From contig JANNRA010000106.1 of assembly GCA_031401035.1 (NCBI GenBank), forward strand, positions 1 to 24,007: a stretch of 24,007 bases of DNA, written 5' to 3'. A program made the position numbers and the translations under genes. Origin of the DNA: JANNRA01 sp031401035 (GTDB taxonomy: Bacteria > Desulfobacterota > Binatia > HRBIN30 > CADEER01). The notes beneath the pieces are model-generated. The model was not told the DNA's origin. It was given only the letters and a program-made list of their open reading frames with translations, and did no database searches. Within the stretch, counting starts at the first letter, position 1, and each line of letters starts with the position of its first letter. Positions 1-15,281 of the stretch are shown here, piece by piece.

Positions 1-1269
1 ACGGCGGCGGACTGCAGCGGCAGCCTGCCCGCCTGCGGCGCCTTCGCTTGCAACGCCGGGGTGTGCTCGGTGGTGCCCGGCAACAGCGGCGCGGTGTGCC
101 GCGCCGGCACCGGCACCTGCGATCCCGCCGAGACCTGCTCGGGCGCCAGCACCACCTGCCCCGGCGACGGCTTCGCCGTCGCCGGCACCTCCTGCCGCGC
201 CAGCGCCGGCACCTGCGACGTCGCGGAAACCTGCACCGGTCTGAGCCCCACCTGCCCGGGCGACGGCCTCGTCGCGGCCGGCACCACCTGCCGCGTCAGC
301 GCCGGCACCTGCGACACGGCGGAAACCTGCTCGGGCGCCAGCCCGGCCTGCCCGCCAAACGTCTTCGCGCCGGCCGGCACCAGCTGCCGCGCCAGCGCCG
401 GCGTCTGCGACGTGGCCGAGTCCTGCTCCGGCAGCAGCGCCACCTGCCCGGCCGACGCCGGCGCGCCGGCCGGCACGCCCTGCACCTCCGACGGCAACGT
501 CTGCACCGACGACGCGTGCAACGGGGTCGGCACCTGCGCCCACCCCGCCAACCTCGCCCCGTGCAGCGACAGCAACGCCTGTACGACGCCCGATCAATGC
601 GCCGGCGGCCTGTGCGTCAGCGGTCCCGATCTCGGCAACCAGTCCTGCAGCACCGGCCAGCCCGGTGCCTGCAGCGCCGGCACCACCAGTTGCACGGCGG
701 GGACGGTCACCTGCGTTCCCATCGTCGGCGCGCAGCCCGAAGCGTGCGGCAACGCCATCGACGAGGACTGCGACGGCCAGGTCGACGATGCCGATGCCTG
801 TCCGCTGTTCTGCACGCCGGCCAACACCGTCAGCGCCGCCGCCCAGACCAAGCGCACCGTCGGGCGCCTGAAGGATCAGCCCGACGCCGACAAGGTCCTC
901 ACCAAGGGCACCTTCACCCTGCCCAGCGCCGGGGCGCTGCTCGACCCGCTGAAGCCGGTCACCGTCGGCGTGTCCGACGGCGCCGGGGCGTGGTTCACCG
1001 CCACCGTGCCGGGCTCCGCCTTCACCGCCAGCGGCTCGAAGACCTACTTCAAGGACAAGTTCTCCCCCTACGAGAACGGCGGCCTGCAACAGGTCCAGTT
1101 CAACGTCGGCGGCGACGGCCGCACGGTCAAGTACAAGGTCAAGGCGCGCGCCCTGAACCTCAGCACGCCGGCGGCCGGCAGCGGGACGGTGATCCTCAAG
1201 CTCGGCGACCGCTGCTTCGTCGATTCCAACGACACCTGCTCGGTCGGCAGCGGTCTCTCCTGCCGGTGA
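1..1269 (+). CDS. Secreted Cys-rich repeat protein with MopE-like motif and shared C-terminal domain (5' truncated by window edge)
   Basis: The frame is open from base 1 and stops at 1267-1269, so only the last 422 codons are seen and the true start lies upstream. The visible part has four disintegrin-like Cys repeats of 32 residues (Cys spacing x6-x5-x6-x11). One CTDC-like unit follows (CTSDGN, CTDDAC), then a CSDSNACTTPDQC segment and a MopE-type metal-binding motif (NAIDEDCDGQVDD). The last 150 or so residues are a domain containing KDKFSPYENGG and ending in GLSCR. It aligns along its whole visible length with the tail of the next gene, so the missing N-terminus may also be a kelch or similar module (inference). 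The gene downstream starts 11 bp after this stop, which suggests one transcript. The role is probably extracellular or at the cell surface; no enzymatic signature is seen. Confidence 0.85.
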   Translation, partial: TAADCSGSLPACGAFACNAGVCSVVPGNSGAVCRAGTGTCDPAETCSGASTTCPGDGFAVAGTSCRASAGTCDVAETCTGLSPTCPGDGLVAAGTTCRVSAGTCDTAETCSGASPACPPNVFAPAGTSCRASAGVCDVAESCSGSSATCPADAGAPAGTPCTSDGNVCTDDACNGVGTCAHPANLAPCSDSNACTTPDQCAGGLCVSGPDLGNQSCSTGQPGACSAGTTSCTAGTVTCVPIVGAQPEACGNAIDEDCDGQVDDADACPLFCTPANTVSAAAQTKRTVGRLKDQPDADKVLTKGTFTLPSAGALLDPLKPVTVGVSDGAGAWFTATVPGSAFTASGSKTYFKDKFSPYENGGLQQVQFNVGGDGRTVKYKVKARALNLSTPAAGSGTVILKLGDRCFVDSNDTCSVGSGLSCR

Positions 1270-1280
1270 GGACTCCGTCC

Positions 1281-4577
<3,297 letters not shown>

Positions 4578-4612
4578 GAATTTGCCGCCCTAACCCACCT
4601 GGGAGACTGTTC

Positions 4613-9391
<4,779 letters not shown>

Positions 9392-9427
9392 GGCGCTGAG
9401 AGAGCCCGATACCTTGTCTTCGGGGGA

Positions 9428-9462
9428 ATCCGTGGGTCCTGCCACCGGCAGGACCCACGGAT
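9428..9462 (+). terminator. Perfect 16-bp hairpin after the secreted-protein operon
   Basis: Arms 9428-9443 and 9447-9462 are exact reverse complements (core CCGTGGGTCCTGCC) around a 3-base loop, 36 bp after the malectin-gene stop. There is no T-tract directly after it, so it may be a non-canonical intrinsic terminator or an RNA 3'-end stabiliser. The inverted repeat itself is seen directly; the function is inferred. Confidence 0.6.
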
Positions 9463-9559
9463 CGGGTACACGGCGCCTGTCGACAATTGCGCGTCCCATG
9501 TGGCCCCTCCTTTTTGTCTGTACGGCATCGACCCACCGCCCTATAGTCCGCGCCGTCCC

Positions 9560-11428
9560 ATGGATCTGGCGGTCACCCACATACCGCGCCGCCCGACGGC
9601 ACTGATCGTCAACGACGATCCGTCGCAGCAGCGCCTGATCGGCGCGGTGCTCGAGAAGGTCGGGGTGGTGACGCGCATCTGCAGCGGCGCCGAGGACGCG
9701 CTCGTCAGCCTCGCCGCCGACGCCGACGTCGACCTGATCGTCACCGACCTGCATATGCCCGGCATCGACGGCTGGCGTTTCTGCCAACTGCTGCGCTCGC
9801 CGGACTACGCCCCCTTCAACAGCGTGCCGATCCTCGTCGTCTCGGCGACCTTCTCCGGCCGCGACGCCGAGCAGGTCAGCCTCGACCTCGGCGCCAATGC
9901 CTTCCTCGCCGCGCCGTTCGCGCCGTCGGCGCTGCAGGATTATGCGCGCGCGCTGCTCAGTGGGCGTCGGCCCGAGATCGCGCCGCAGGCGCTGATCGTG
10001 CACGCCGACGCGAGCGAAGCCCAGCGCCTGCGGGCCGCCTTCGCGGGCGCCGGCTTCTCCGTCGACTGCGCCGCCAGCGGCGCCGATGCGCTCGCCTCCT
10101 GTCGGATCCTGCTCCCCGACGTGGTGGTGATCGACGACCAGCTCCCCGATCGGCCGGCCGCACTGCTGCTGGCGGAGCTCAAGCCGCCCGGCTCGCGCAC
10201 GGTGGCGCTGGCCATCACCAACGGGCCGCAGGCCTGCGAGGGCCTATCCCTGGCGCGCCATGGCGCCGACGCCACCGTGCCTGGACCGGCCGACGCCATG
10301 CGCCTGATCGGCCTCGCCCAGACCGCGCGCCGACAGCGGGCGCTGCTGCGCGTCGAGGAGCTGCTCAAGCAGCGCAGCAATGCGCTGCGCGAGTCGGAAG
10401 GACGCTGGCGGTCGTTGTTCGAGGCCATCCCGGAGATCGTCGTCGTGCACGACGACGAGGGTGTCATCCGCCACGTCAACCAGACTGGCGCCGATCATCT
10501 CGGCTACCCGGCGCACGAGCTCATCGGCCGCAACCTCGGCGAGTTCGAGCTGCACGCCGCCGCCAACGCCGGCGCGGACGGCGACGGCGGCCCGGGCGAC
10601 GGCGTCGAGACCGTGTGGAGGGCACGCAACGGCACCGCGATTCCGGTCGAGGTCATCCAGCGGCGCCTGCACTTCGACGGCAGCGCCGCCGTCCTCAGCG
10701 TCGCCCGCGACGTCACCGTCCGCCGCGACCTGGCGCGCCAACGGCAGAACTTCCTCGCCATGTTGACGCACGACATCAAGAATCCGCTCGCCATCGTTCT
10801 CGGCTTTGCCGAGCTGCTCGGCGAGGTCGGCGACCTGAACGCCGAACAGCGCGACATGGTGGGGCGGATGCAGGCCAACGCCACCACCGTCCTCGGACTG
10901 GTGGCGAACTACCTCAATCTGACCCAGATCGAGAGCGGCGGCCTGGCACTGCAGCGGCGCCCGGTGCTGCTGCGCGAGCTGCTCGCCGCCACGCTCGTTC
11001 CCTATGCCGGTCGAGCGGCGCAGGAGGGACTGCAACTCGATGCCGTGTTCGCCGCCGATCTCGACGTCATCGAGGCCGATCCGCTGGCACTCGAGCGCGT
11101 CTTCACCAACCTGGTTCACAACGCGATCAAGTTCACGCCCGCCGGCGGCCGCATCGCGGTCGAGGCCGAGCGCGACGGCGGCGGCGTCACCGTGCGCGTA
11201 CGCGACAGCGGTAGCGGTATCGCCGCGACCGAGCTGGCGACGATCTTCCAGCCCTACCGCCGCGGCACGATGCGTCAGCCGCGCGAGGGCGTCGGCCTCG
11301 GCCTGTACATCGCCGAGTCCCTGGTGCAGGCGCACGGCGGCCACATCGCCGTCGCCAGCCAGCTCGGCGCCGGCACGGTGTTCAGCGTCTGGCTGCCAAC
11401 TGGCGCAGACGCGTCCGCCGCCCGATGA
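9560..11428 (+). CDS. Hybrid sensor histidine kinase with two N-terminal receiver domains and a PAS domain
   Basis: A 622-residue protein without signal peptide or membrane segment, so probably cytosolic. ATG 9560 is chosen because the receiver fold begins about 12 residues later; the frame extends 60 bases further up without a better start. No Shine-Dalgarno is visible. A TATAGT at 9542-9547 would put transcription start very close to the ATG, so a near-leaderless message is possible. Domains: receiver 1 (about 10-130) with phospho-acceptor D63 in TDLHMPG; receiver 2 (about 140-265) with D192 in VVVIDDQLP but without the usual acidic pair; a coiled linker; a PAS domain (about 290-385); HisKA with phospho-accepting H404 in MLTHDIKNP; and HATPase_c with N521 in the N-box, DSGSGI and GVGLGLYIAE. 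In both receivers the conserved Lys before the Pro-Phe position is replaced (AAPF and VPGP). It follows the secreted-protein operon across a hairpin, so a functional link is only a guess. Confidence 0.92.
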   Translation: MDLAVTHIPRRPTALIVNDDPSQQRLIGAVLEKVGVVTRICSGAEDALVSLAADADVDLIVTDLHMPGIDGWRFCQLLRSPDYAPFNSVPILVVSATFSGRDAEQVSLDLGANAFLAAPFAPSALQDYARALLSGRRPEIAPQALIVHADASEAQRLRAAFAGAGFSVDCAASGADALASCRILLPDVVVIDDQLPDRPAALLLAELKPPGSRTVALAITNGPQACEGLSLARHGADATVPGPADAMRLIGLAQTARRQRALLRVEELLKQRSNALRESEGRWRSLFEAIPEIVVVHDDEGVIRHVNQTGADHLGYPAHELIGRNLGEFELHAAANAGADGDGGPGDGVETVWRARNGTAIPVEVIQRRLHFDGSAAVLSVARDVTVRRDLARQRQNFLAMLTHDIKNPLAIVLGFAELLGEVGDLNAEQRDMVGRMQANATTVLGLVANYLNLTQIESGGLALQRRPVLLRELLAATLVPYAGRAAQEGLQLDAVFAADLDVIEADPLALERVFTNLVHNAIKFTPAGGRIAVEAERDGGGVTVRVRDSGSGIAATELATIFQPYRRGTMRQPREGVGLGLYIAESLVQAHGGHIAVASQLGAGTVFSVWLPTGADASAAR

Positions 11429-11517
11429 CGAATCATGGCGGCTGAATCCAACGCGTGCGCGGCGCAGCAGACCGGCGTCGAACGACGCCCGCGGCGCGGG
11501 CGCGGACGCTGATCGGC

Positions 11518-11547
11518 TGGCGGGCGCCGCCCGGGCGGCGCCCGCCA
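11518..11547. terminator. 30-bp perfect palindrome between convergent genes
   Basis: Bases 11518-11532 and 11533-11547 are exact reverse complements (arm TGGCGGGCGCCGCCC), forming a very GC-rich hairpin with a CCGG tip. It lies 89 bp after the kinase stop and 3 bp beyond the stop of the minus-strand gene. That position fits a bidirectional terminator, acting mainly for the minus-strand gene. No T-tract is visible. Confidence 0.6.
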
Positions 11548-11550
11548 ATC

Positions 11551-13779
11551 TCACGGCACCAGACTACACTTCAGGGCTTTGCCGCTGCCGCTCGCCAGGC
11601 ACTGCACGACGCCGGTGATGCAGACGTCGCCGATGCGCACCGTCTGCCGCGCCCCCGGCGGCACCCCCGCCTCGGCGAGCGTGAACAGGGTCGTGTTGCG
11701 CCCGTCGAGGGTGAAGACGCCCTTGTTGTTCTTGATCGTCACCTTGCCCTTGCGCCAGCTCGGCGCACCGGCCAGGTCGGCTTCCTTATCCTTGAACTTC
11801 CACTTCGGCTTGGCGACCGTGCCGCCCTGCACAAAGCACGGCGTCGGGATGCAGTCGCCGGGATCGAGCGTACTCTGGAAGAGCAGGCCCGAGGTGTTGT
11901 TGTTGTAGATGATCTTCACCGGCTGGGTGTCGGGATCGATGGTCAGGCCCTGGGTGAAGATGAACTCGCCCTTGGTCTTCCAGCGGTCGAAATCGGCCGG
12001 CGTCGGCTTGTCGTTGAGCTTCGTCACCTTGATCGACGCCGGGATGATGTTCGGCCCGGTGAGGTCCTCGCAGCCGAGGATCGGTGTGCCGAGCGCGTTG
12101 CCGTCGCAGGTGGCGAAGCAGGGGTCGTTCTCGATGTCGTTGCCGTCGTCGCAGCCCTCGTTGGCCTCGATGATGTCGTTGCCGCAGCAGCCCTGCCCAC
12201 TCGGGCAGTCGGCCGCAATCGTGCATGGCGTGCCGCTGCCCTTGCAGGAGCCGGAAATGGTGCAGGTCAGCGAGCATGGACTCGGCGGTCCGTTTGATCC
12301 GCCCAGATCGCACTGCTCGGACGGCAGGTCGAGGATGGCGTCGCCGCAGGCGCAGACCGCGTCGTCGCGGCCGTTGCACTGATCGCACGGGTCGCCGACG
12401 CCGTCGCCGTCGCTGTCGGCCTGCACACACAGCTCACCCATCGGGCACTCGCTGCTCAGATTGCCCGGGCAGAGCTCGGGCCCGGCGCCGTCGCAGACGG
12501 TCGGCGGGTTGGCCACCAACGGGCAGTTGTCGACGCCGCTCGGAATACCGTCGCCGTCGCCTTCCGGCAGCAGGGTGAAGCCCTCGATGTTCTGCGCCGA
12601 GCCGGTCAGCCCGACGGCGACGCCGTCGAAGAACTTGGTCACCGTACCAACCGGGGTTCGGGCGCGGGCGCAGGTCCCCGACGCGCAGTCGTCATCCGAT
12701 GCGCACGGCGCGGCGCCGATGACGCAGCTGCCGGTGTTGCAGCTCAGGTCGGTGACCAGGCAGTCGTCGACGCTGGCGCACAGGTTGCCGCTCGGCACGC
12801 AGAGGCCGTTGCCGAAGGTGCCGGTGTACAACAGCAGGTCCTTGCCGGGATTGTGCACCGGGAAGCCGGTCGGCGCGCCGGAGCCCTTCTTGAACACCAT
12901 CTCGCCGGTCATGGTGGCGGCGTCGAAGGAGAGGAAGTCGATCGCCTCGACATCGCTGGCAATGCCGGCGGCGCCGCCGCCGTTCAACTGGTCCGACTCG
13001 AGGAACATCGCGAAGCTGCATGATTCGACGGTGCCGTTGAGCGCGAAGTCGTCGGGGATGCAGCGCAGCAGGTCCTCGTTCTCGAAGTGCACGCCGTCCA
13101 GTCCCGGACCGCCAGAGCCGCCGGTCAGCGAGCCGATGATCGGACATGCGTGCGGCGCCGTACCGATGGCGGTGATGCTCGTCTCGCATCCCCCGGCCGG
13201 CAGCACCTTGAGCGCATCCCACGGCTTGGTCGACACCTCTTCCTGCTGCGTCAGGTCGCCGTTCAGATAGAGCTTGAACGTGCCGGCGTCGTACGGACCG
13301 CCACCGACGAACGGCTTCAACAGGTCGGATGGATTGAGGATGCCGATGTCCTCCTTCGCCAGGGGCCCGACGCCGGGAATGGTGCTGTCGTTCAAGGTCA
13401 CGAACGCGATGTTGCCGTTCGGCGCGACGTCGGCGGCGCGAATCTGGAAATCGAGGCTCAAGCCCGGCGACGAGCCGTCCAGGAACAGGCTCCAGTCGCA
13501 GGCGGTGATCGGCAGCCCGCTCGACGTCGGCCGACAGAGGACCAGGTCCTCCTCGCCGGCAAGGACGCACTCGCCTGAGCCGACGGTGCAGATCACACAG
13601 CCGGTATCGCAGATGGTCGTCGACCCGCTGGTCTGCGGCGACACGACGACCAGCGGCTCCTGCGCCGACACAGCTACCGCCATCATACTTCCGAGCGCCG
13701 CGCTCAGCCCCGCACGGCCCAGCCCCCGACCGATACGCACGACTCCCCGTACGGCCGGATGAATTCCTAGTCCGCCCAT
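11551..13779 (-). CDS. Secreted Cys-rich protein with thrombospondin type-3-like and DUF4215-like repeats
   Basis: A 742-residue exported protein. The ATG at 13779 is chosen over a start 50 codons upstream because GAGGGGG lies just before it and the following 40 residues form a signal sequence ending VSAQ. It also fits a promoter at 13819-13848. The N-terminal part (about 75-330) holds two diverged copies of an EEDL/NEDLLRC module with a FLDG/FLES segment; the family is not firmly recognised. Then come Cys-rich segments; DGDG-type calcium-binding motifs like thrombospondin type-3 repeats (about 403-470: DGDGIPSGVDNCP, DSDGDGVGDPC); and CGD/CGN...CDDGN repeats of the DUF4215 (Myxococcus Cys-rich) type at about 475-565. 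The last 170 residues are a diverged copy of the C-terminal domain of the three plus-strand proteins (KTKGEF, WKFKDKE, VRIGDVC). Probably cell-surface; no catalytic motif seen. Confidence 0.9.
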   Translation of the reverse strand: MGGLGIHPAVRGVVRIGRGLGRAGLSAALGSMMAVAVSAQEPLVVVSPQTSGSTTICDTGCVICTVGSGECVLAGEEDLVLCRPTSSGLPITACDWSLFLDGSSPGLSLDFQIRAADVAPNGNIAFVTLNDSTIPGVGPLAKEDIGILNPSDLLKPFVGGGPYDAGTFKLYLNGDLTQQEEVSTKPWDALKVLPAGGCETSITAIGTAPHACPIIGSLTGGSGGPGLDGVHFENEDLLRCIPDDFALNGTVESCSFAMFLESDQLNGGGAAGIASDVEAIDFLSFDAATMTGEMVFKKGSGAPTGFPVHNPGKDLLLYTGTFGNGLCVPSGNLCASVDDCLVTDLSCNTGSCVIGAAPCASDDDCASGTCARARTPVGTVTKFFDGVAVGLTGSAQNIEGFTLLPEGDGDGIPSGVDNCPLVANPPTVCDGAGPELCPGNLSSECPMGELCVQADSDGDGVGDPCDQCNGRDDAVCACGDAILDLPSEQCDLGGSNGPPSPCSLTCTISGSCKGSGTPCTIAADCPSGQGCCGNDIIEANEGCDDGNDIENDPCFATCDGNALGTPILGCEDLTGPNIIPASIKVTKLNDKPTPADFDRWKTKGEFIFTQGLTIDPDTQPVKIIYNNNTSGLLFQSTLDPGDCIPTPCFVQGGTVAKPKWKFKDKEADLAGAPSWRKGKVTIKNNKGVFTLDGRNTTLFTLAEAGVPPGARQTVRIGDVCITGVVQCLASGSGKALKCSLVP

Positions 13780-13818
13780 GGCGCCCCCTCTGGCTGCAGT
13801 TAGCAGATGACTGGTCGT

Positions 13819-13848
13819 GTTATAGCCGCGCAGCTTCGCGGTTGACAA
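13819..13848 (-). promoter_or_regulatory. Putative sigma-70-type promoter of the minus-strand secreted-protein gene
   Basis: Read on the minus strand, TTGTCA (13848-13843) and TATAAC (13824-13819) are separated by 18 bases. This predicts a transcription start near 13812, giving a leader of about 33 bases before the ATG at 13779. Both hexamers are close to consensus in a GC-rich background. There is no experimental support. Confidence 0.5.
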
Positions 13849-13900
13849 TAAGGGTAAACCCGCTCTCGACGCCTCGCAGCGCTGGGAAAGCGACCGCCGG

Positions 13901-13977
13901 GCGCCAAGTCCGCGCCATGTCCGGAACATGTTCGCGCCAAGTCCGCGCCAAGTTCACGCCAAGTTCGCGCCTTGTCG
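13901..13977. repeat. Seven tandem 11-bp repeats in a divergent promoter region
   Basis: The units start at 13901, 13912, 13923, 13934, 13945, 13956 and 13967, with consensus GCGCCAAGTYC. Units 1 and 4 are identical and units 5 and 6 differ at one base. Unit 3 is diverged to GGAACATGTTC, which contains a 10-bp palindrome. The 11-base period is not a coding period and is close to one DNA helical turn. The array lies between the divergent starts at 13779 (minus) and 14037 (plus). The repeat is seen directly; a role in protein binding is inferred. Confidence 0.8.
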
Positions 13978-14006
13978 GGCTTCATGCCGCCGTAGTAGCT
14001 TGCCCC

Positions 14007-14018
14007 AAACGATCGTTT
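14007..14018. promoter_or_regulatory. 12-bp palindrome upstream of the oxidoreductase gene (possible operator)
   Basis: AAACGATCGTTT is a perfect palindrome ending 6 bases before the Shine-Dalgarno AGGGGAGG (14025-14032). A small dimeric repressor such as a TetR-family protein could bind here and block transcription or translation. No regulator gene is present in the window, so this is tentative. Confidence 0.35.
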
Positions 14019-14036
14019 TGGTGCAGGGGAGGACAC

Positions 14037-15191
14037 ATGGAGTTCGGATTGTTTGTTCAGGCGCACGTGCCGCGGCACGAGATGGAGGCCGATCCGGTCA
14101 ACGCCGAGCACGACCGCCTGATGCGGGAGCTCGAGTTGTCGGTCGCCTGCGACCGCGCCGGGTGGAAGTATGTGTGGTCGGTCGAGCACCATTTCCTCGA
14201 GGAGTACTCGCACATCTCCGCCTCGGAGATCTTCCTGCCCTACGTCGCGGCGCGCACCAGCCGCATCCACGTCGGCTCGGCGATCTACAACATCACGCCG
14301 CCGGTCAATCACCCGGCGCGCATGGCCGAGCGCGTCGCCATGCTCGACCATCTGAGCGAGGGCCGCTTCGAGTTCGGCACGGGGCGCGGCTCGTCGAGCA
14401 CCGAGTTCAAGGGCTTCGGCATCCCCGACGGCGAGACGACGCGGGCGATGTACGACGAGTCGCTGCGCGAGATCCTGCGCATGTGGCGCGAGACCCGCTA
14501 TCGCTACGACGGCAAGTACTTCTCGATGCCCGAGCGCAACGTGCTGCCGAAGCCGTACAGCCAGCCGCACCCGCCGTTGTGGGTCGCCTGCGGCAGTCCG
14601 TCGACGTTTGAAAAGGCCGCCCGCCTCGGCCTCGGCGCGCTGTGCTTCAGCCTCGGCTCGCCGAAGGACTTCGAACCGCTGGTGAGGCTCTACAAGGACA
14701 ACATCAAGTACGCCGAGCCGGTCGGCGCCTACGTCAACGACAACGTCGCCTGCGTCAGCCAGGTGGTCTGCCTCGAGGACCGCCAGCGCGCCCGCCGGAT
14801 CGCCCTCGACATGGGCAGCGGCTACCACACCAGTCTCGTCTTCCGGTACCTCGACACCTTCCCGCGTCCCGCCGGCGTGCCGCAGTGGCCGGCCCTGATC
14901 CCCGACCCGACGCCGGCCCAGCTCGAGGAGCGCATCGCCAGCGGCCAGCGCATCGTCGGCGACCCGGACGACTGCGCCCGCGCCGTACAGCAGTACGCCG
15001 ACGTCGGCTGCGATCAGATCATCTTCGGCGTCCTCGCCTCGACCCAGCCGCAGGCGGTGGCGCTCGAAACCGTCGAGCTGTTCGGCCGCGAGGTGCAGCC
15101 GCGCTTCGACAAGGACCCCGTGCACAGCACGACCCGTTACCGCGAAGCCGCGCTGGCGACAGCGACCCCGCGCGTGGCCGCCCTATCGTGA
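14037..15191 (+). CDS. Luciferase-like monooxygenase (LLM class flavin-dependent oxidoreductase)
   Basis: A 384-residue cytosolic TIM-barrel enzyme of the bacterial luciferase family. ATG 14037 is set by a strong AGGGGAGG (14025-14032) and by the typical opening MEFGLF. The frame is open upstream but only through the 11-bp repeat array. Family features seen: EHHF near residue 50, SRIHVGSAIYN, a MLDHLSEGRFEFGTGRG stretch typical of the flavin/F420-binding region, and a C-terminal IVGDPDDCARAVQQYADVGCDQ segment. Such enzymes oxidise or hydroxylate hydrophobic substrates with FMNH2 or F420; the cofactor cannot be decided from the sequence by eye. It leads a run of same-strand genes (a second LLM, then an SDR), each separated by a palindromic repeat. 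Regulation may involve the palindrome and tandem repeats just upstream. Confidence 0.93.
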   Translation: MEFGLFVQAHVPRHEMEADPVNAEHDRLMRELELSVACDRAGWKYVWSVEHHFLEEYSHISASEIFLPYVAARTSRIHVGSAIYNITPPVNHPARMAERVAMLDHLSEGRFEFGTGRGSSSTEFKGFGIPDGETTRAMYDESLREILRMWRETRYRYDGKYFSMPERNVLPKPYSQPHPPLWVACGSPSTFEKAARLGLGALCFSLGSPKDFEPLVRLYKDNIKYAEPVGAYVNDNVACVSQVVCLEDRQRARRIALDMGSGYHTSLVFRYLDTFPRPAGVPQWPALIPDPTPAQLEERIASGQRIVGDPDDCARAVQQYADVGCDQIIFGVLASTQPQAVALETVELFGREVQPRFDKDPVHSTTRYREAALATATPRVAALS

Positions 15192-15196
15192 TCTCT

Positions 15197-15266
15197 TTCA
15201 ACGCGAAGGCGCGAAGACGCGAAGAGCGAGGAGGATGTCTTCGCGCCTTCGCGCCTTCGCGTTGAA
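15197..15266. repeat. Palindromic repeat element built of GCGAAG-type short repeats
   Basis: The arms at 15197-15225 and 15238-15266 are reverse complements at 28 of 29 positions, the exception being a G-T type mismatch. They enclose a 12-base loop. Each arm is itself a short tandem repeat (CGCGAAGG / CGCGAAGA). It fills the gap between the two LLM genes and starts 5 bp after the first stop. Likely a REP-like or miniature palindromic element that may also act as a transcript hairpin. Confidence 0.75.
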
Positions 15267-15281
15267 GTTCTCTCCTTGGCG

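Noticed and set aside
13924..13933. GAACATGTTC as a LexA (SOS) box
   Set aside because: The two half sites are separated by 2 bases rather than the 4 of the GAAC-N4-GTTC type, and it is one unit of the 11-bp tandem array; the neighbouring genes are not SOS genes.
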